A DNA stretch of 64,000 nucleotides, taken from Elioraea rosea. GTDB lineage: Bacteria; Pseudomonadota; Alphaproteobacteria; Acetobacterales; Acetobacteraceae. The stretch covers positions 124,001-188,000 of the forward strand of contig NZ_VFAC01000003.1 of NCBI RefSeq assembly GCF_007644105.1. Reading direction: 5' to 3'. The translations under genes and the position numbers were made by a program. Shown here piece by piece: positions 38,964 through 46,984 of the stretch (the stretch's first letter is position 1; each line of letters begins with the position of its first letter). A model generated the notes under the pieces. The model saw nothing but the letters and a program-made list of their open reading frames with translations, was not told the DNA's origin and made no database searches.

Positions 38964-39410
38964 CTACAGGGATCGCTGGCCGAGAAGCGACGCGGCCTTG
39001 CCGATCACCGCCCGCGTCCGGTCCCAGAGCGGGAGCTCATCGAGGGTGGCGAGCGGCACCCAGGCAAGCGCGGCGCAGTCCCCGCCCGCGACCGCGACGC
39101 CGTCGGGCGCGAGGCCGGCGAAGTCGATCAGCGTGTAGTGGAAGCGCACACGCCCCGCCTCGTCGCGCACGATGGCATCGACCACCTCGACGAAGGTGAG
39201 CGCGCCGTCGATCGCGAGCCCGGTCTCCTCGAGGATCTCCCGGCGTGCGGTTTCCTCCACCGTCTCGCCGAGTTCCTGCCCCCCGCCGGGGAGCGACCAT
39301 TCGCCGAGCCGCGGCGGCGTGCCGCGGCGGATCAGCAGGACCGCATTCTCGCGGAACAGGACGACGCCGACGCCGATGCGCGGATGGCTCGGATACTCGC
39401 GGCCGGACAC
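38964..39410 (-). CDS. Nudix hydrolase
   Basis: 148 aa with the Nudix box GGGQELGETVEETARREILEETGL, only slightly modified from Gx5Ex7REUxEExGU, preceded by VGVVLFRENAVLLIRRG. ADP-ribose or nucleotide pyrophosphatase activity is typical. The start is a GTG at 39410, 7 bp after the DUF4340 stop, so it rides on the ABC operon. Length is standard. Confidence 0.88.
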   Translation of the reverse strand: MSGREYPSHPRIGVGVVLFRENAVLLIRRGTPPRLGEWSLPGGGQELGETVEETARREILEETGLAIDGALTFVEVVDAIVRDEAGRVRFHYTLIDFAGLAPDGVAVAGGDCAALAWVPLATLDELPLWDRTRAVIGKAASLLGQRSL

Positions 39411-39417
39411 GCGCCGC

Positions 39418-40500
39418 TCAGGACGGGTCCTGCGGTGCCGCGGCCGCGACGTCCTCGGGCCGGAGCAGCAGGATGTCGGTCTTCCAGTCCACGAGGTTGT
39501 AGGCCCACGGCGCGTGGCGTGCGGCGAGTGCTTCGGCCTCCGCCCTGGCTTCCTCGGCTGGCTTGATCTCAGCCGGCGCGTTGTCGGGCCGCTGGCTTGG
39601 CTCGGACCAGGTGGCGGCGATCAGCGCCCAGCGCTTCTCCTCCGCCTCGACGATGCGGAAGGTAACGGTGATGCCGTCGAACGTCGTGAAGCGCGCCTCT
39701 CCCAGCGCCGTGGCGGAGGCGACAGATGCGGCCGGACGGACATCGTTGAAAGTGAGGTATTCGAGCGCCCGCGGCAGGTCGTCGATCTTCGCCTGGTCGG
39801 CGCGGAAGCCTTCCGGTGCACCCGCCATCTCCGCCTGCTCGAGATCGGGGCTGCGGCGTTCGACGCGAAGGGGCTCGGCGCCGGCACGCGCCGTCGTCGC
39901 CGTCGCGACGCGCTGGCGGCGGATGTCGAGGATCTCCCGCTCGACCCAGAGCAGGGGGTCTGTATCGGCGCGCAGGCTCCCTTCGGCAAGGAAGCTCCGG
40001 TTCTCGCCCGGGCGCCGGATGTAGATCGCCTCGGGCAGGTTGCCCGCGGTGCGGATGCGCCTTCGGCCGAGGATCGCCTCGGCGATCGCCTGGCCCTGGC
40101 CGTCCTTCACCGTCAGCAGCTGGCTCGTTCCGCCCGCGACGCTGACGTCCTCGAGGCCGAGGCGCGAGAAGAGCTCTGGGTTGCCCGTGCGCTCCTCGAC
40201 CAGGCGAAGCTCGGCGAGGCCCGCGAACAGCTCCCGCACACGCTCGGGCCGAACCGGGAAGCCGCCGCGGTCGGCAAGCCCCCAAGTGCCGTCCTTCTCT
40301 GCGAGCGAGAGCGTTCCGTCATGGCGGCGGATCTCGATCGACCGCGCATTGGCGAGCCTCTGGGCGATGCCGGGAAACACGGGCTGGCCGATGATCACCG
40401 CCTCTGTGCGCGTCCGCTCGCCCGTTGTCAGGACCAACGTGGCCGCACCCGCGGCAGCCACCGCGCCGATGCCGAGCAGCAGGATCCCCCGACGGGTCAT
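39418..40500 (-). CDS. DUF4340-domain membrane-anchored protein
   Basis: 360 aa with one N-terminal helix (GILLLGIGAVAAAGAATLVLTTG) and a periplasmic beta-rich DUF4340 repeat region (EIRRHDGTLSLAEKDGTWGLADRGGFPVRPERVRELFAGLAEL). In many bacteria DUF4340 genes follow ABC permease and GldG-like genes, as here (34 bp after gldG-like). Function unknown; probably an accessory of the ABC system. Confidence 0.85.
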   Translation of the reverse strand: MTRRGILLLGIGAVAAAGAATLVLTTGERTRTEAVIIGQPVFPGIAQRLANARSIEIRRHDGTLSLAEKDGTWGLADRGGFPVRPERVRELFAGLAELRLVEERTGNPELFSRLGLEDVSVAGGTSQLLTVKDGQGQAIAEAILGRRRIRTAGNLPEAIYIRRPGENRSFLAEGSLRADTDPLLWVEREILDIRRQRVATATTARAGAEPLRVERRSPDLEQAEMAGAPEGFRADQAKIDDLPRALEYLTFNDVRPAASVASATALGEARFTTFDGITVTFRIVEAEEKRWALIAATWSEPSQRPDNAPAEIKPAEEARAEAEALAARHAPWAYNLVDWKTDILLLRPEDVAAAAPQDPS

Positions 40501-40534
40501 CGCCTCCCTCCGTCGCGCGTCACGTCACGCGCCG

Positions 40535-42481
40535 TCATGCCCGCACCGCGTGCGGCTCCTCCGCGCGGCGGGCGCGGCGGCGGATGCGCCAGATGCCGAG
40601 AAGCACCGCGACGATCGCGACGACGACCGGAACCGCGACGATCGCCGCGAGCTTCACGACGCGTTCGAGCCCCTCGATCTCGCGGCGAAGGTCGCGCTGC
40701 ACCGCGCGAAGCTCCTGCCTCGTCTCGACGATGTCGCGCCGCGCCTCCTCGATGGCCGCGCGCTGCTCGGCCGTCAGCACGACCTCGGCGCGGCCGCGCT
40801 CGGCCGGCGTCGCCCCGCCCTGGCGAAGCTCGCGCAGCTTGCGCTCGGTCTCCTGCAGCTTGGTCTGCAGCGCCTGCTCGCGGGTGCGGTACTCGGCTTC
40901 GGCGCGGCGGCGCATGCCGTCGACGAGCTCGAAGGGCCGTTGGCTCTCGCCGCGGCTGCGCAGCCCGATCAGGGCGTCGGAGCCTGCGAGGTTGTCGAGC
41001 GTGTTGATGACGAAGGCGCCGTTGTCGGCGGTCGGCTGCGCCACCTGCTGGCCGAAGAAGTCCTGCACCCGAACCCAGAACCGATCCTCGAGAATGTCGG
41101 TGTCGGCGACGATGACGAGGTTGGCGTTGCCCTCGCTCCGCGCGAGATGCGGCCGCGTCCGCGCAGGCGCTTCCTCTCCCTCCGCCGGCGCGGGGGGGCC
41201 GTCGGGGAAGGCGGAGGGGAGCTGGCCGCGCACCCGGGCAGCCAGCGTCAGCGCCCGGCCGCCCGGGCGGAACTCCGCGAGGATGGCGGACGGGTTCGGG
41301 TCCGCCCGCACCTTCTCGGCGGGCAGCGGGGCGGCTTCGGTGCTGGTGGTCACGAGCGGCTCGAAGCTGATCGCAGCCCCCTCGCGGGGGGCGAGGAAAC
41401 CCGTCGAGCCGAAGGCGATCTGGTTCAGCTCTCCCGTCACCACGTCGCCGCGCGCGATCTGGCCGGGGCCGGAGGCCGCGAACCAGGCCACGTAGTCGAC
41501 CGCCTGCACGCGGTCCTGCGGGCCGGCGCGCACGCGGAATGCGCCGCGCAGGTCGCCGGCCACCTGGTCCTTGTCGTAGGAGATGCCCCAGGCCTCGAGC
41601 AGGCGCTTGAGGTCCGACGCCGTGTCGGTCTGCGGCCGTCCGCGCGGGTCGGGGCGGAAGGCCTGCGCCTCGGAATGCGGATCGACGAGCAGCATCAGCC
41701 GCCCGCCGCGCATCACGAACTGGTCGATCGCGTACTGCGCGCGCTCGCTGAGATTCTGCGGATGTGCGACCATCAGCACGCCGATCTCGGCATCGACCTC
41801 GGCGACGTCGAGCGGCACCTCCTTCACCTGGAGGAACTGACGCATCTGCGTCATCACCACCCAGGGCGGGGTGGGGCGGCCGCCCATGCCGCGCATCTCG
41901 CCGTTCACCGGCAGCCCGGTCATGACCCCGACGACGGGCCGGCGCGGGTTGGAGAGCTCGTAGACGAGGCGGGTGAGATCTGCCTCGAGGAAGCGCTCGC
42001 GCTCGGGCTGGAAGAACGGGATCGTCCTCTCGTCGTCGAGCAGGTTCGAGCCGGCGAGCCCGAAATACACCTGCTCCCCCGACTGGTCGACCGGCACGCC
42101 CTGCAGCCCGTAGGCGAGCGCGCGGTCCTCCACCTCGGAGAAGGGCTCGGGCTCGTAGAACTCAAGGCGGATCCTGCCGTCTGCGATGGCCGCGTACTCG
42201 GCGAGGAACTCGCGCACGCGGGTGGCGAAGCTCGCATAGACCGGGATCTCGCGACCGAGCCTTTCCGAGTAGTAGAGGCGAAGCGTGATCGGCTCCTCGA
42301 GCCCGCGCAGGACGGAGATCGTGCCGTCCGACAGCGTGTAGAGGCGCTGCTCCGTCAGGTCGATGCGGAAGCGGCCGAGGAACCGGTCGGCCAGGACGTT
42401 CACGGCGACGGCGAGAACGAGCGCGGCGATCAGGCCGAACGCGCCGAGCAGCCGGCGGGCAGGGGGCTTCCTCGCGCTCAT
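40535..42481 (-). CDS. GldG-family ABC-transporter auxiliary protein
   Basis: 648 aa. N-terminal helix (LIAALVLAVAVNVLADRF), then FRIDLTEQRLYTLSDGTISVLRGLEEPITLRLYYSERLG, the hallmark start of the GldG/IFT52-like ABC_transp_aux domain, a long periplasmic part, a coiled coil (about 540-610, heptads rich in Glu/Arg/Leu) and a C-terminal helix before a basic tail. In Bacteroidetes GldG works with GldA/GldF in gliding; in proteobacteria the same trio is of uncertain role. Single-base gap from the permease gene. Confidence 0.87.
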   Translation of the reverse strand: MSARKPPARRLLGAFGLIAALVLAVAVNVLADRFLGRFRIDLTEQRLYTLSDGTISVLRGLEEPITLRLYYSERLGREIPVYASFATRVREFLAEYAAIADGRIRLEFYEPEPFSEVEDRALAYGLQGVPVDQSGEQVYFGLAGSNLLDDERTIPFFQPERERFLEADLTRLVYELSNPRRPVVGVMTGLPVNGEMRGMGGRPTPPWVVMTQMRQFLQVKEVPLDVAEVDAEIGVLMVAHPQNLSERAQYAIDQFVMRGGRLMLLVDPHSEAQAFRPDPRGRPQTDTASDLKRLLEAWGISYDKDQVAGDLRGAFRVRAGPQDRVQAVDYVAWFAASGPGQIARGDVVTGELNQIAFGSTGFLAPREGAAISFEPLVTTSTEAAPLPAEKVRADPNPSAILAEFRPGGRALTLAARVRGQLPSAFPDGPPAPAEGEEAPARTRPHLARSEGNANLVIVADTDILEDRFWVRVQDFFGQQVAQPTADNGAFVINTLDNLAGSDALIGLRSRGESQRPFELVDGMRRRAEAEYRTREQALQTKLQETERKLRELRQGGATPAERGRAEVVLTAEQRAAIEEARRDIVETRQELRAVQRDLRREIEGLERVVKLAAIVAVPVVVAIVAVLLGIWRIRRRARRAEEPHAVRA

Positions 42482-42482
42482 C

Positions 42483-43217
42483 TCAGCCGACCTTCTTGAG
42501 CTCGACGATCACCGCGTTGGCGTAGAGCCAGAAGCCGATGAAGGTCACGAAGAACACGAGGTCGCGCACGGCGATGACGCCGCGGGTGATGCTGTCGTAG
42601 CGGCCGATCAGGCTGATGCGCCGCGCCGCCTCGAGCACGCCCGAGGGCACCGCATCGGCCACGAACCCCGCAACGACGGGGCTGCCGAAGACGGTGAAGA
42701 CGAAGCAGGCTGCCGTCGCCAGAACGAAGGCGATCACCTGGTTCTTGGTCAGCGCCGAGACGGCGGCGCCGACCGCGAGATAGCAGCCAGCGATCAGCAG
42801 CGACCCGGCATAGCCCGCGAGGATCACGCCGTTGTCGGGCGTGCCGAGCATGTTGACGATGACGACGAAGGGGAAGGTCAGCGCGAGCGCGATCGCCGTG
42901 AAGGCCCAGGCCGCGAGGAACTTGCCGAGCACCGCCTGCCACATCGCGACCGGCAGCGTCAGAAGCAGCTCGATGGTTCCCGTCCGCCGCTCCTCGGCCC
43001 ACAGCCGCATGGTGATGGCGGGGATCAGAAGCAGGTACAGCCAGGGATGGAAGGTGAAGAAGGGCGCGAGATCGGCCTGGCCGCGCTCGAAGAAGGAGCC
43101 GACCGAGAAGGTCAGCGCGCCGAGCATCACCAGGAAGATGACGATGAAGACATAGGCCACCGGGGTGGCGAAGTAGGCGGCGAGCTCGCGCCGCGTGATC
43201 GCGAGAAGAACCTTCAT
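42483..43217 (-). CDS. ABC-2 type permease (GldF-like)
   Basis: 244 aa with six hydrophobic helices, starting with an amphipathic RRELAAYFATPVAYVFIVIF and the EERRTGTIELLLTLPVAMWQ loop typical of ABC-2 exporters of the GldF/NosY type. Sits between the ATPase (2 bp) and the GldG-like gene (1 bp). Confidence 0.9.
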   Translation of the reverse strand: MKVLLAITRRELAAYFATPVAYVFIVIFLVMLGALTFSVGSFFERGQADLAPFFTFHPWLYLLLIPAITMRLWAEERRTGTIELLLTLPVAMWQAVLGKFLAAWAFTAIALALTFPFVVIVNMLGTPDNGVILAGYAGSLLIAGCYLAVGAAVSALTKNQVIAFVLATAACFVFTVFGSPVVAGFVADAVPSGVLEAARRISLIGRYDSITRGVIAVRDLVFFVTFIGFWLYANAVIVELKKVG

Positions 43218-43219
43218 GG

Positions 43220-44197
43220 TCAGGCTGCCTGGCTCGTCTCTGGATGGGCAGGGCGGCCCGTGGTGATGTCGCGGAACACCTCGTCGAGGCGTCCGCGCTC
43301 GATGCGCAGGTCCCGCGGCGCGATGCCGGCGTTGGAGAGAGCGGTGCGCACGGCACCTTCGAGCGGCACGCCGGAGGCCGGCAGCGCGGAGATCGCGAGC
43401 AGGCCATCGCTCGGCGCCTCCTCCGCCTCGACTGAGTGGACGTCCGGCAGTTGCGCGAGCGCGGCGATTGCGGCGACGCGCTGCTCCGGCAGGACGCGGA
43501 CGGTGACGGCGTTGTGCCAGCGCGAGCGCGCGGCGAGCGCGCCCGGCGCGGCATCGGCCACCAGGCGGCCGCGCGCGATCACCACCGCGCGGGTGCAGAT
43601 CGCCTCGACCTCCTCGAGGATGTGCGTGGAGATCACGATCGCCTTCTCTGCCGCCATCGCGGTGATGAGCCCGCGCACCTCGTGCTTCTGGTTTGGGTCG
43701 AGCCCGTCGGTCGGCTCGTCGAGAACGAGCACCTCGGGGTCGTGCAGGAGAGCCTGGGCGAGGCCGACGCGGCGCTTGAAGCCCTTCGAGAGCGCCTCGA
43801 TCGGGTAGTAGACGACATCGCCAAGGCTGGTCGCCCGCATCGCACGCTCGACCCGCGCGTGCTTTTCCGCACCGGAGAAGCCGCGCACGGACGCCACCCA
43901 GTCGAGGAAGGCGAGGACGGTCATGTCCGGGTAGGTTGGCGCGCCCTCTGGCAGGTAGCCGAGGCGGCGCTTCACGGCGAGCGGCTCGTCGAGCACGTCA
44001 TGGCCGCAGAGGCGCGCGGTACCGGACGTGGGGGTTAGGAACCCCGAGATCATCTTCATGGTGGTGGACTTGCCCGCGCCGTTCGGCCCGAGGAAGCCGA
44101 GCACCTCGCCGCGCGCGACGGTCATCGACACGTTGTCGACCGCAACAACGGGCCCGAATCGCTTGGTCAGGCCGTCGACCTCGATCATCGCCGCCAT
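43220..44197 (-). CDS. ABC-transporter ATP-binding protein (GldA-like)
   Basis: 325 aa: Walker A GPNGAGKST at 37-45, Q-loop GYLPEGAPTY, a modified signature LSKGFKRR, Walker B VLVLDEPTDGLDP and H-loop STHILEEVE, then a C-terminal extension of about 85 residues common in ABC-2 exporter ATPases. ATG at 44197 has GGGGGAGAG upstream; ATG at 44188 is the alternative. First gene of the operon ATPase-permease-GldG-DUF4340-Nudix. Confidence 0.92.
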   Translation of the reverse strand: MAAMIEVDGLTKRFGPVVAVDNVSMTVARGEVLGFLGPNGAGKSTTMKMISGFLTPTSGTARLCGHDVLDEPLAVKRRLGYLPEGAPTYPDMTVLAFLDWVASVRGFSGAEKHARVERAMRATSLGDVVYYPIEALSKGFKRRVGLAQALLHDPEVLVLDEPTDGLDPNQKHEVRGLITAMAAEKAIVISTHILEEVEAICTRAVVIARGRLVADAAPGALAARSRWHNAVTVRVLPEQRVAAIAALAQLPDVHSVEAEEAPSDGLLAISALPASGVPLEGAVRTALSNAGIAPRDLRIERGRLDEVFRDITTGRPAHPETSQAA

Positions 44198-44327
44198 GCG
44201 GCTCAGCTCTCCCCCGTGACGCAGCGAAACCGGCCGCGATGTAGAAACGGCGACGCGTCCGATCAAGCCAGGGACGATCGGTGCGCCGGATGGACGCGGG
44301 GCGGTTGACCATGCGCCACCCCGCAGG

Positions 44328-45017
44328 TCAAGGCGCGAGGCCGGGCCGGGGGCGTCCGGGGCCGCTCACGTTCGGGCGCGCGCCGAGAAGCCGCGCCACG
44401 CCTTCGACATGGGCGGCGAGCAGCGCGGCAGCCTCCTCGGGCCTCCCCGCGGAGAGGGCGGCGGCGATCGCGCGGTGGCCCGCGATGGCGGATGCCACGC
44501 GGGGCCGCGTGGCGGGAAGGGTGTGGCGAAGCGCCCGCACCTTGTCTGCGATCGCCCGGTGCGCCTGCGCGAGATGGGGGTTCGCCGCCGCCGAGACGAT
44601 CGCTGCGTGGAACGCCGTGTCTCTCTCTTCGCAGGCCTCGAGATCGCCCGCCTCGAGGGACTGCGCCGCGCCGTCGCACAGCCCGGCGAGCCGCGCGGCG
44701 AGCGCCCCGGGGTCTGGCGCGAGCCGGATCGCGCCGGTCTCGAGCACCCCGCGGAAGGCGCAGAGAGCGGCGATTTCCCCCGGCTCGGGCCGGAACACGA
44801 AGGTTCCCGATTGCGGTCGGATGGTGACGAGCCCTTCGGAGGCGAGCGCGAGGATTGCCTCGCGCACCGGCGTGCGGCTGACGCCGAGCTCGCCCGCGAG
44901 CGCCTTGTCGGAAATGCGCGCGCCGAGACGGAGCGTGCCGGAGGCGATGAGCTCGCGGATCGCTCCGGCGAGGCTCGCCTTCATCGGGCCCTGTGCCGAG
45001 GGCTGGACGTCATCCAT
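44328..45017 (-). CDS. GntR-family repressor (FCD domain)
   Basis: 229 aa: winged HTH at about 15-80 (ISDKALAGELGVSRTPVREAILALASEGLV) and an all-alpha FCD ligand domain (about 88-215) whose metal-type His residues are seen in DTAFHAAIVSAAANPHL and AGHRAIAAAL. FadR/FCD repressors usually sense carboxylates or small acids. It is divergent from the UGSC operon with only 23 bp between the start codons, entirely filled by a palindrome, so it very likely controls that operon and itself. An alternative ATG at 44984 would leave a short leader. Confidence 0.9.
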   Translation of the reverse strand: MDDVQPSAQGPMKASLAGAIRELIASGTLRLGARISDKALAGELGVSRTPVREAILALASEGLVTIRPQSGTFVFRPEPGEIAALCAFRGVLETGAIRLAPDPGALAARLAGLCDGAAQSLEAGDLEACEERDTAFHAAIVSAAANPHLAQAHRAIADKVRALRHTLPATRPRVASAIAGHRAIAAALSAGRPEEAAALLAAHVEGVARLLGARPNVSGPGRPRPGLAP

Positions 45018-45018
45018 A

Positions 45019-45038
45019 CTGATATACTAGCATATCAG
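45019..45038. promoter_or_regulatory. GntR operator palindrome overlapping the promoters
   Basis: CTGATAT and ATATCAG arms, perfectly complementary, around ACTAGC. It occupies almost all of the 23-bp gap between the gntR and operon start codons. A TATACT -10-like box (45023-45028) lies inside it on the plus strand, giving an expected start near 45035 and a nearly leaderless mRNA; TATGCT on the minus strand is placed likewise. Repressor binding would block both. Confidence 0.7.
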
Positions 45039-45040
45039 GC

Positions 45041-46456
45041 ATGCCCAGCTACACCGCCTTCCTCAAGCGCGACTGCGAAACGTGCCAGGCCGTCGTCCCC
45101 GTGCTGGCCGAGCTGCGCGCGCGCGGCCACGCGCTGACCCTGCATGTCCAGGACGATCCCGGCTTCTATGCAGCCCTCGATCCGCGCGACGACACCGCGC
45201 TCGAACACTCATTCCGCGCGGGGATCGAGACGGTGCCGACGCTGATGTCCGAGGACGGGAAGCGCGTCGAGGGGTGGAACCGTGCCGCCTGGGAGGCGCT
45301 GACCGGCGAGTCCGGGCTCGGCGCCGAGCTTCGCCTCGTCCAGCCGGGCTGCGGCTCGAAGACGCGCGAGCCCTTCGTGCACGAGGCCCTCGCCGCGACG
45401 TTCGGCCCCCCGGTTCTCGCCTCGCGCGGCGTGACGCTCGGCGACTACGACGACGACGCTGAGGCCTGCTACGACCGTGGCTGGAGCGACGGGCTTCCCG
45501 TCGTGCCGCCGACCGATGCGCGAATCCTCCGCATGCTCGGCGGGACTGAACGGCGGCCGGACGAGATCGTCGGCACGATCCCCCCCAACCTCGCGCCGTG
45601 CACGGTGGAGAAGGTGGCGATCAACGCCGTCATGGCGGGTTGCCGGCCCGAGTACATGCCGGTGCTTCTCGCCGCGCTCGAGGCTGCGCTGGACCCGGTG
45701 TTCACGCTGCATGGGCTCACCTGCTCCACCTGCTTCTCCGCACCGGTGATCGTGGTCAACGGGCCGATCGCACGGCGCATCGGCATGAACAGCGGGGCGA
45801 ACGCGCTCGGCCACGGTAACCGTGCAAACGCAACGATTGGCCGCGCGCTGAACCTGATCGTGCGCAATGTCGGCGGCGCGATCCCCGGCCAGATCGACCA
45901 GGCGACGCTCGGCGGGCCGCACAAGGTGGGGTTCTGCTTCGCGGAAGCCGAGGACGATCCGACCTGGCAGCCGCTCGCCCAGGCGCGCGGCGTAGCACCT
46001 GGTCGAAGTGCGGTGACGCTGTTCCAGGGCGAGGGCATCCAGGGCGTGATCGACTGGAAGAGCCGAACGGCGGAGGAGCTTGCGCGCTCGCTCGCGCTCT
46101 CGCTGCTTGCCGTGGGGCACTGGAAGCTCTGCGAGTTCTTCAACGCCATCCTCGTCCTGTCGCCGGAGCACCACGCGATCTTCCGCGACGCGGGCTGGGG
46201 GCGGGCGGAGGTGGAGGCGGCGCTGCGCGAGGCGCTTCGGCGGCCGGGGCGCGATGTCGTAGCCGGAGCCGGCGGCGTGGGCGAAGGCATGCCAGCGGCC
46301 CGCGCGGCGGAGATGATCGACAAGTTCTGGCCGGAAGGGCTTCTCGTGGTCCGCGCCGGCGGGGCTGCGGGGCTCTACTCGGCGATCTGCGCTGGCTGGA
46401 CAGGCGGGCGGTTCCGCGCCGAGAGCCGGCCGGTGACGCGGGAGATCGAGGCATGA
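45041..46456 (+). CDS. Thioredoxin-like multi-CXXC protein, UGSC-operon partner
   Basis: 471 aa of uncertain family. Residues 1-90 look like a thioredoxin fold: SYTAFLKRDCETC puts a CXXC at Cys12/Cys15 at the expected end of strand 1, and the cis-Pro is in GIETVPTL. The rest (YDRGWSDGLPVVPPTD, GTIPPNLAPCTVEKVAINAVMAGCRPEYMPV, LHGLTCSTCFSAPV with a second CXXC at Cys228/Cys231, NSGANALGHGNRANATIGRA) is a large conserved domain I cannot name. ATGA overlap with the UGSC gene. A redox protein that serves the UGSC protein is the likely meaning; no export signal, so cytoplasmic. Confidence 0.72.
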   Translation: MPSYTAFLKRDCETCQAVVPVLAELRARGHALTLHVQDDPGFYAALDPRDDTALEHSFRAGIETVPTLMSEDGKRVEGWNRAAWEALTGESGLGAELRLVQPGCGSKTREPFVHEALAATFGPPVLASRGVTLGDYDDDAEACYDRGWSDGLPVVPPTDARILRMLGGTERRPDEIVGTIPPNLAPCTVEKVAINAVMAGCRPEYMPVLLAALEAALDPVFTLHGLTCSTCFSAPVIVVNGPIARRIGMNSGANALGHGNRANATIGRALNLIVRNVGGAIPGQIDQATLGGPHKVGFCFAEAEDDPTWQPLAQARGVAPGRSAVTLFQGEGIQGVIDWKSRTAEELARSLALSLLAVGHWKLCEFFNAILVLSPEHHAIFRDAGWGRAEVEAALREALRRPGRDVVAGAGGVGEGMPAARAAEMIDKFWPEGLLVVRAGGAAGLYSAICAGWTGGRFRAESRPVTREIEA

Positions 46457-46980
46457 CCGTGACGCTGCGCGACCCCACGGCTGAGATCTCCGGCGCGCTT
46501 CGGCGGCGCGTTCCGCCGCCCACGTCACTTCTGGGTGTCACGGTCGCCCTGCTCGACATCGGCAAGATGCGCGGCGACGAGTTCATCGACCGCCTCGAGG
46601 CCCTGCTGGCCGAGCGCGGCATCGCGACGCGCCGCTTCCGTAAGCCGACCAACACGCGCACCGCGCCCGTCGAGACGCTGCAGGAGATCGCGACCACCTG
46701 CGGTGCGGCGGTGATCGCGCTCTCCGATTGCGGGTCCTGCACCTCATGCTCGACGCATGACCTGAACGACCTCGACCGCCGCGGCATTCCGGGCGTGAGC
46801 GTGATCACCGAGACCTTCGTCGAGCCCTTCGCGGCGCAGTGCCGCGCCATCGGGTTCGACGGCGCCTCCGTGGTGGTCGCGCACCCGGTGCAGAACCGCA
46901 CCACGGCGGAGCTCCACGCCATGGCAGAGGTCGCCTTGCCGCGCATCCTTGCCGCGCTCGGGGTGGCAGCGGCACACTGA
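46453..46980 (+). CDS. UGSC-family protein, cysteine form
   Basis: 175 aa with LSDCGSCTSCSTHDL: Cys93-Gly-Ser-Cys96 occupies the place of the U-G-S-C motif of the UGSC (seleno)protein family, with a further Cys99. Codon 93 is TGC, not TGA, so this is the Cys version. The surrounding fold (VTVALLDIGKMRGDEFIDRLEALLAERGI ... VITETFVEPFAAQCRAIGF ... VVVAHPVQNRTTAEL) is a Rossmann-like alpha/beta protein. Function of the family is unknown; a thiol-redox or hydrolytic active site at Cys93 is inferred. Second gene of the operon, 4-nt overlap with the preceding one. Confidence 0.78.
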   Translation: MTVTLRDPTAEISGALRRRVPPPTSLLGVTVALLDIGKMRGDEFIDRLEALLAERGIATRRFRKPTNTRTAPVETLQEIATTCGAAVIALSDCGSCTSCSTHDLNDLDRRGIPGVSVITETFVEPFAAQCRAIGFDGASVVVAHPVQNRTTAELHAMAEVALPRILAALGVAAAH

Positions 46981-46984
46981 AGCG

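Noticed and set aside
40040-42499. 819-codon open frame opposite the DUF4340 and GldG-like genes
   Set aside because: Same antisense effect; the sense strand has recognisable families with tight gene spacing.
46453-46980. UGSC gene considered as a selenoprotein
   Set aside because: The key codon is TGC and the reading frame has no internal TGA, so no selenocysteine insertion is needed.
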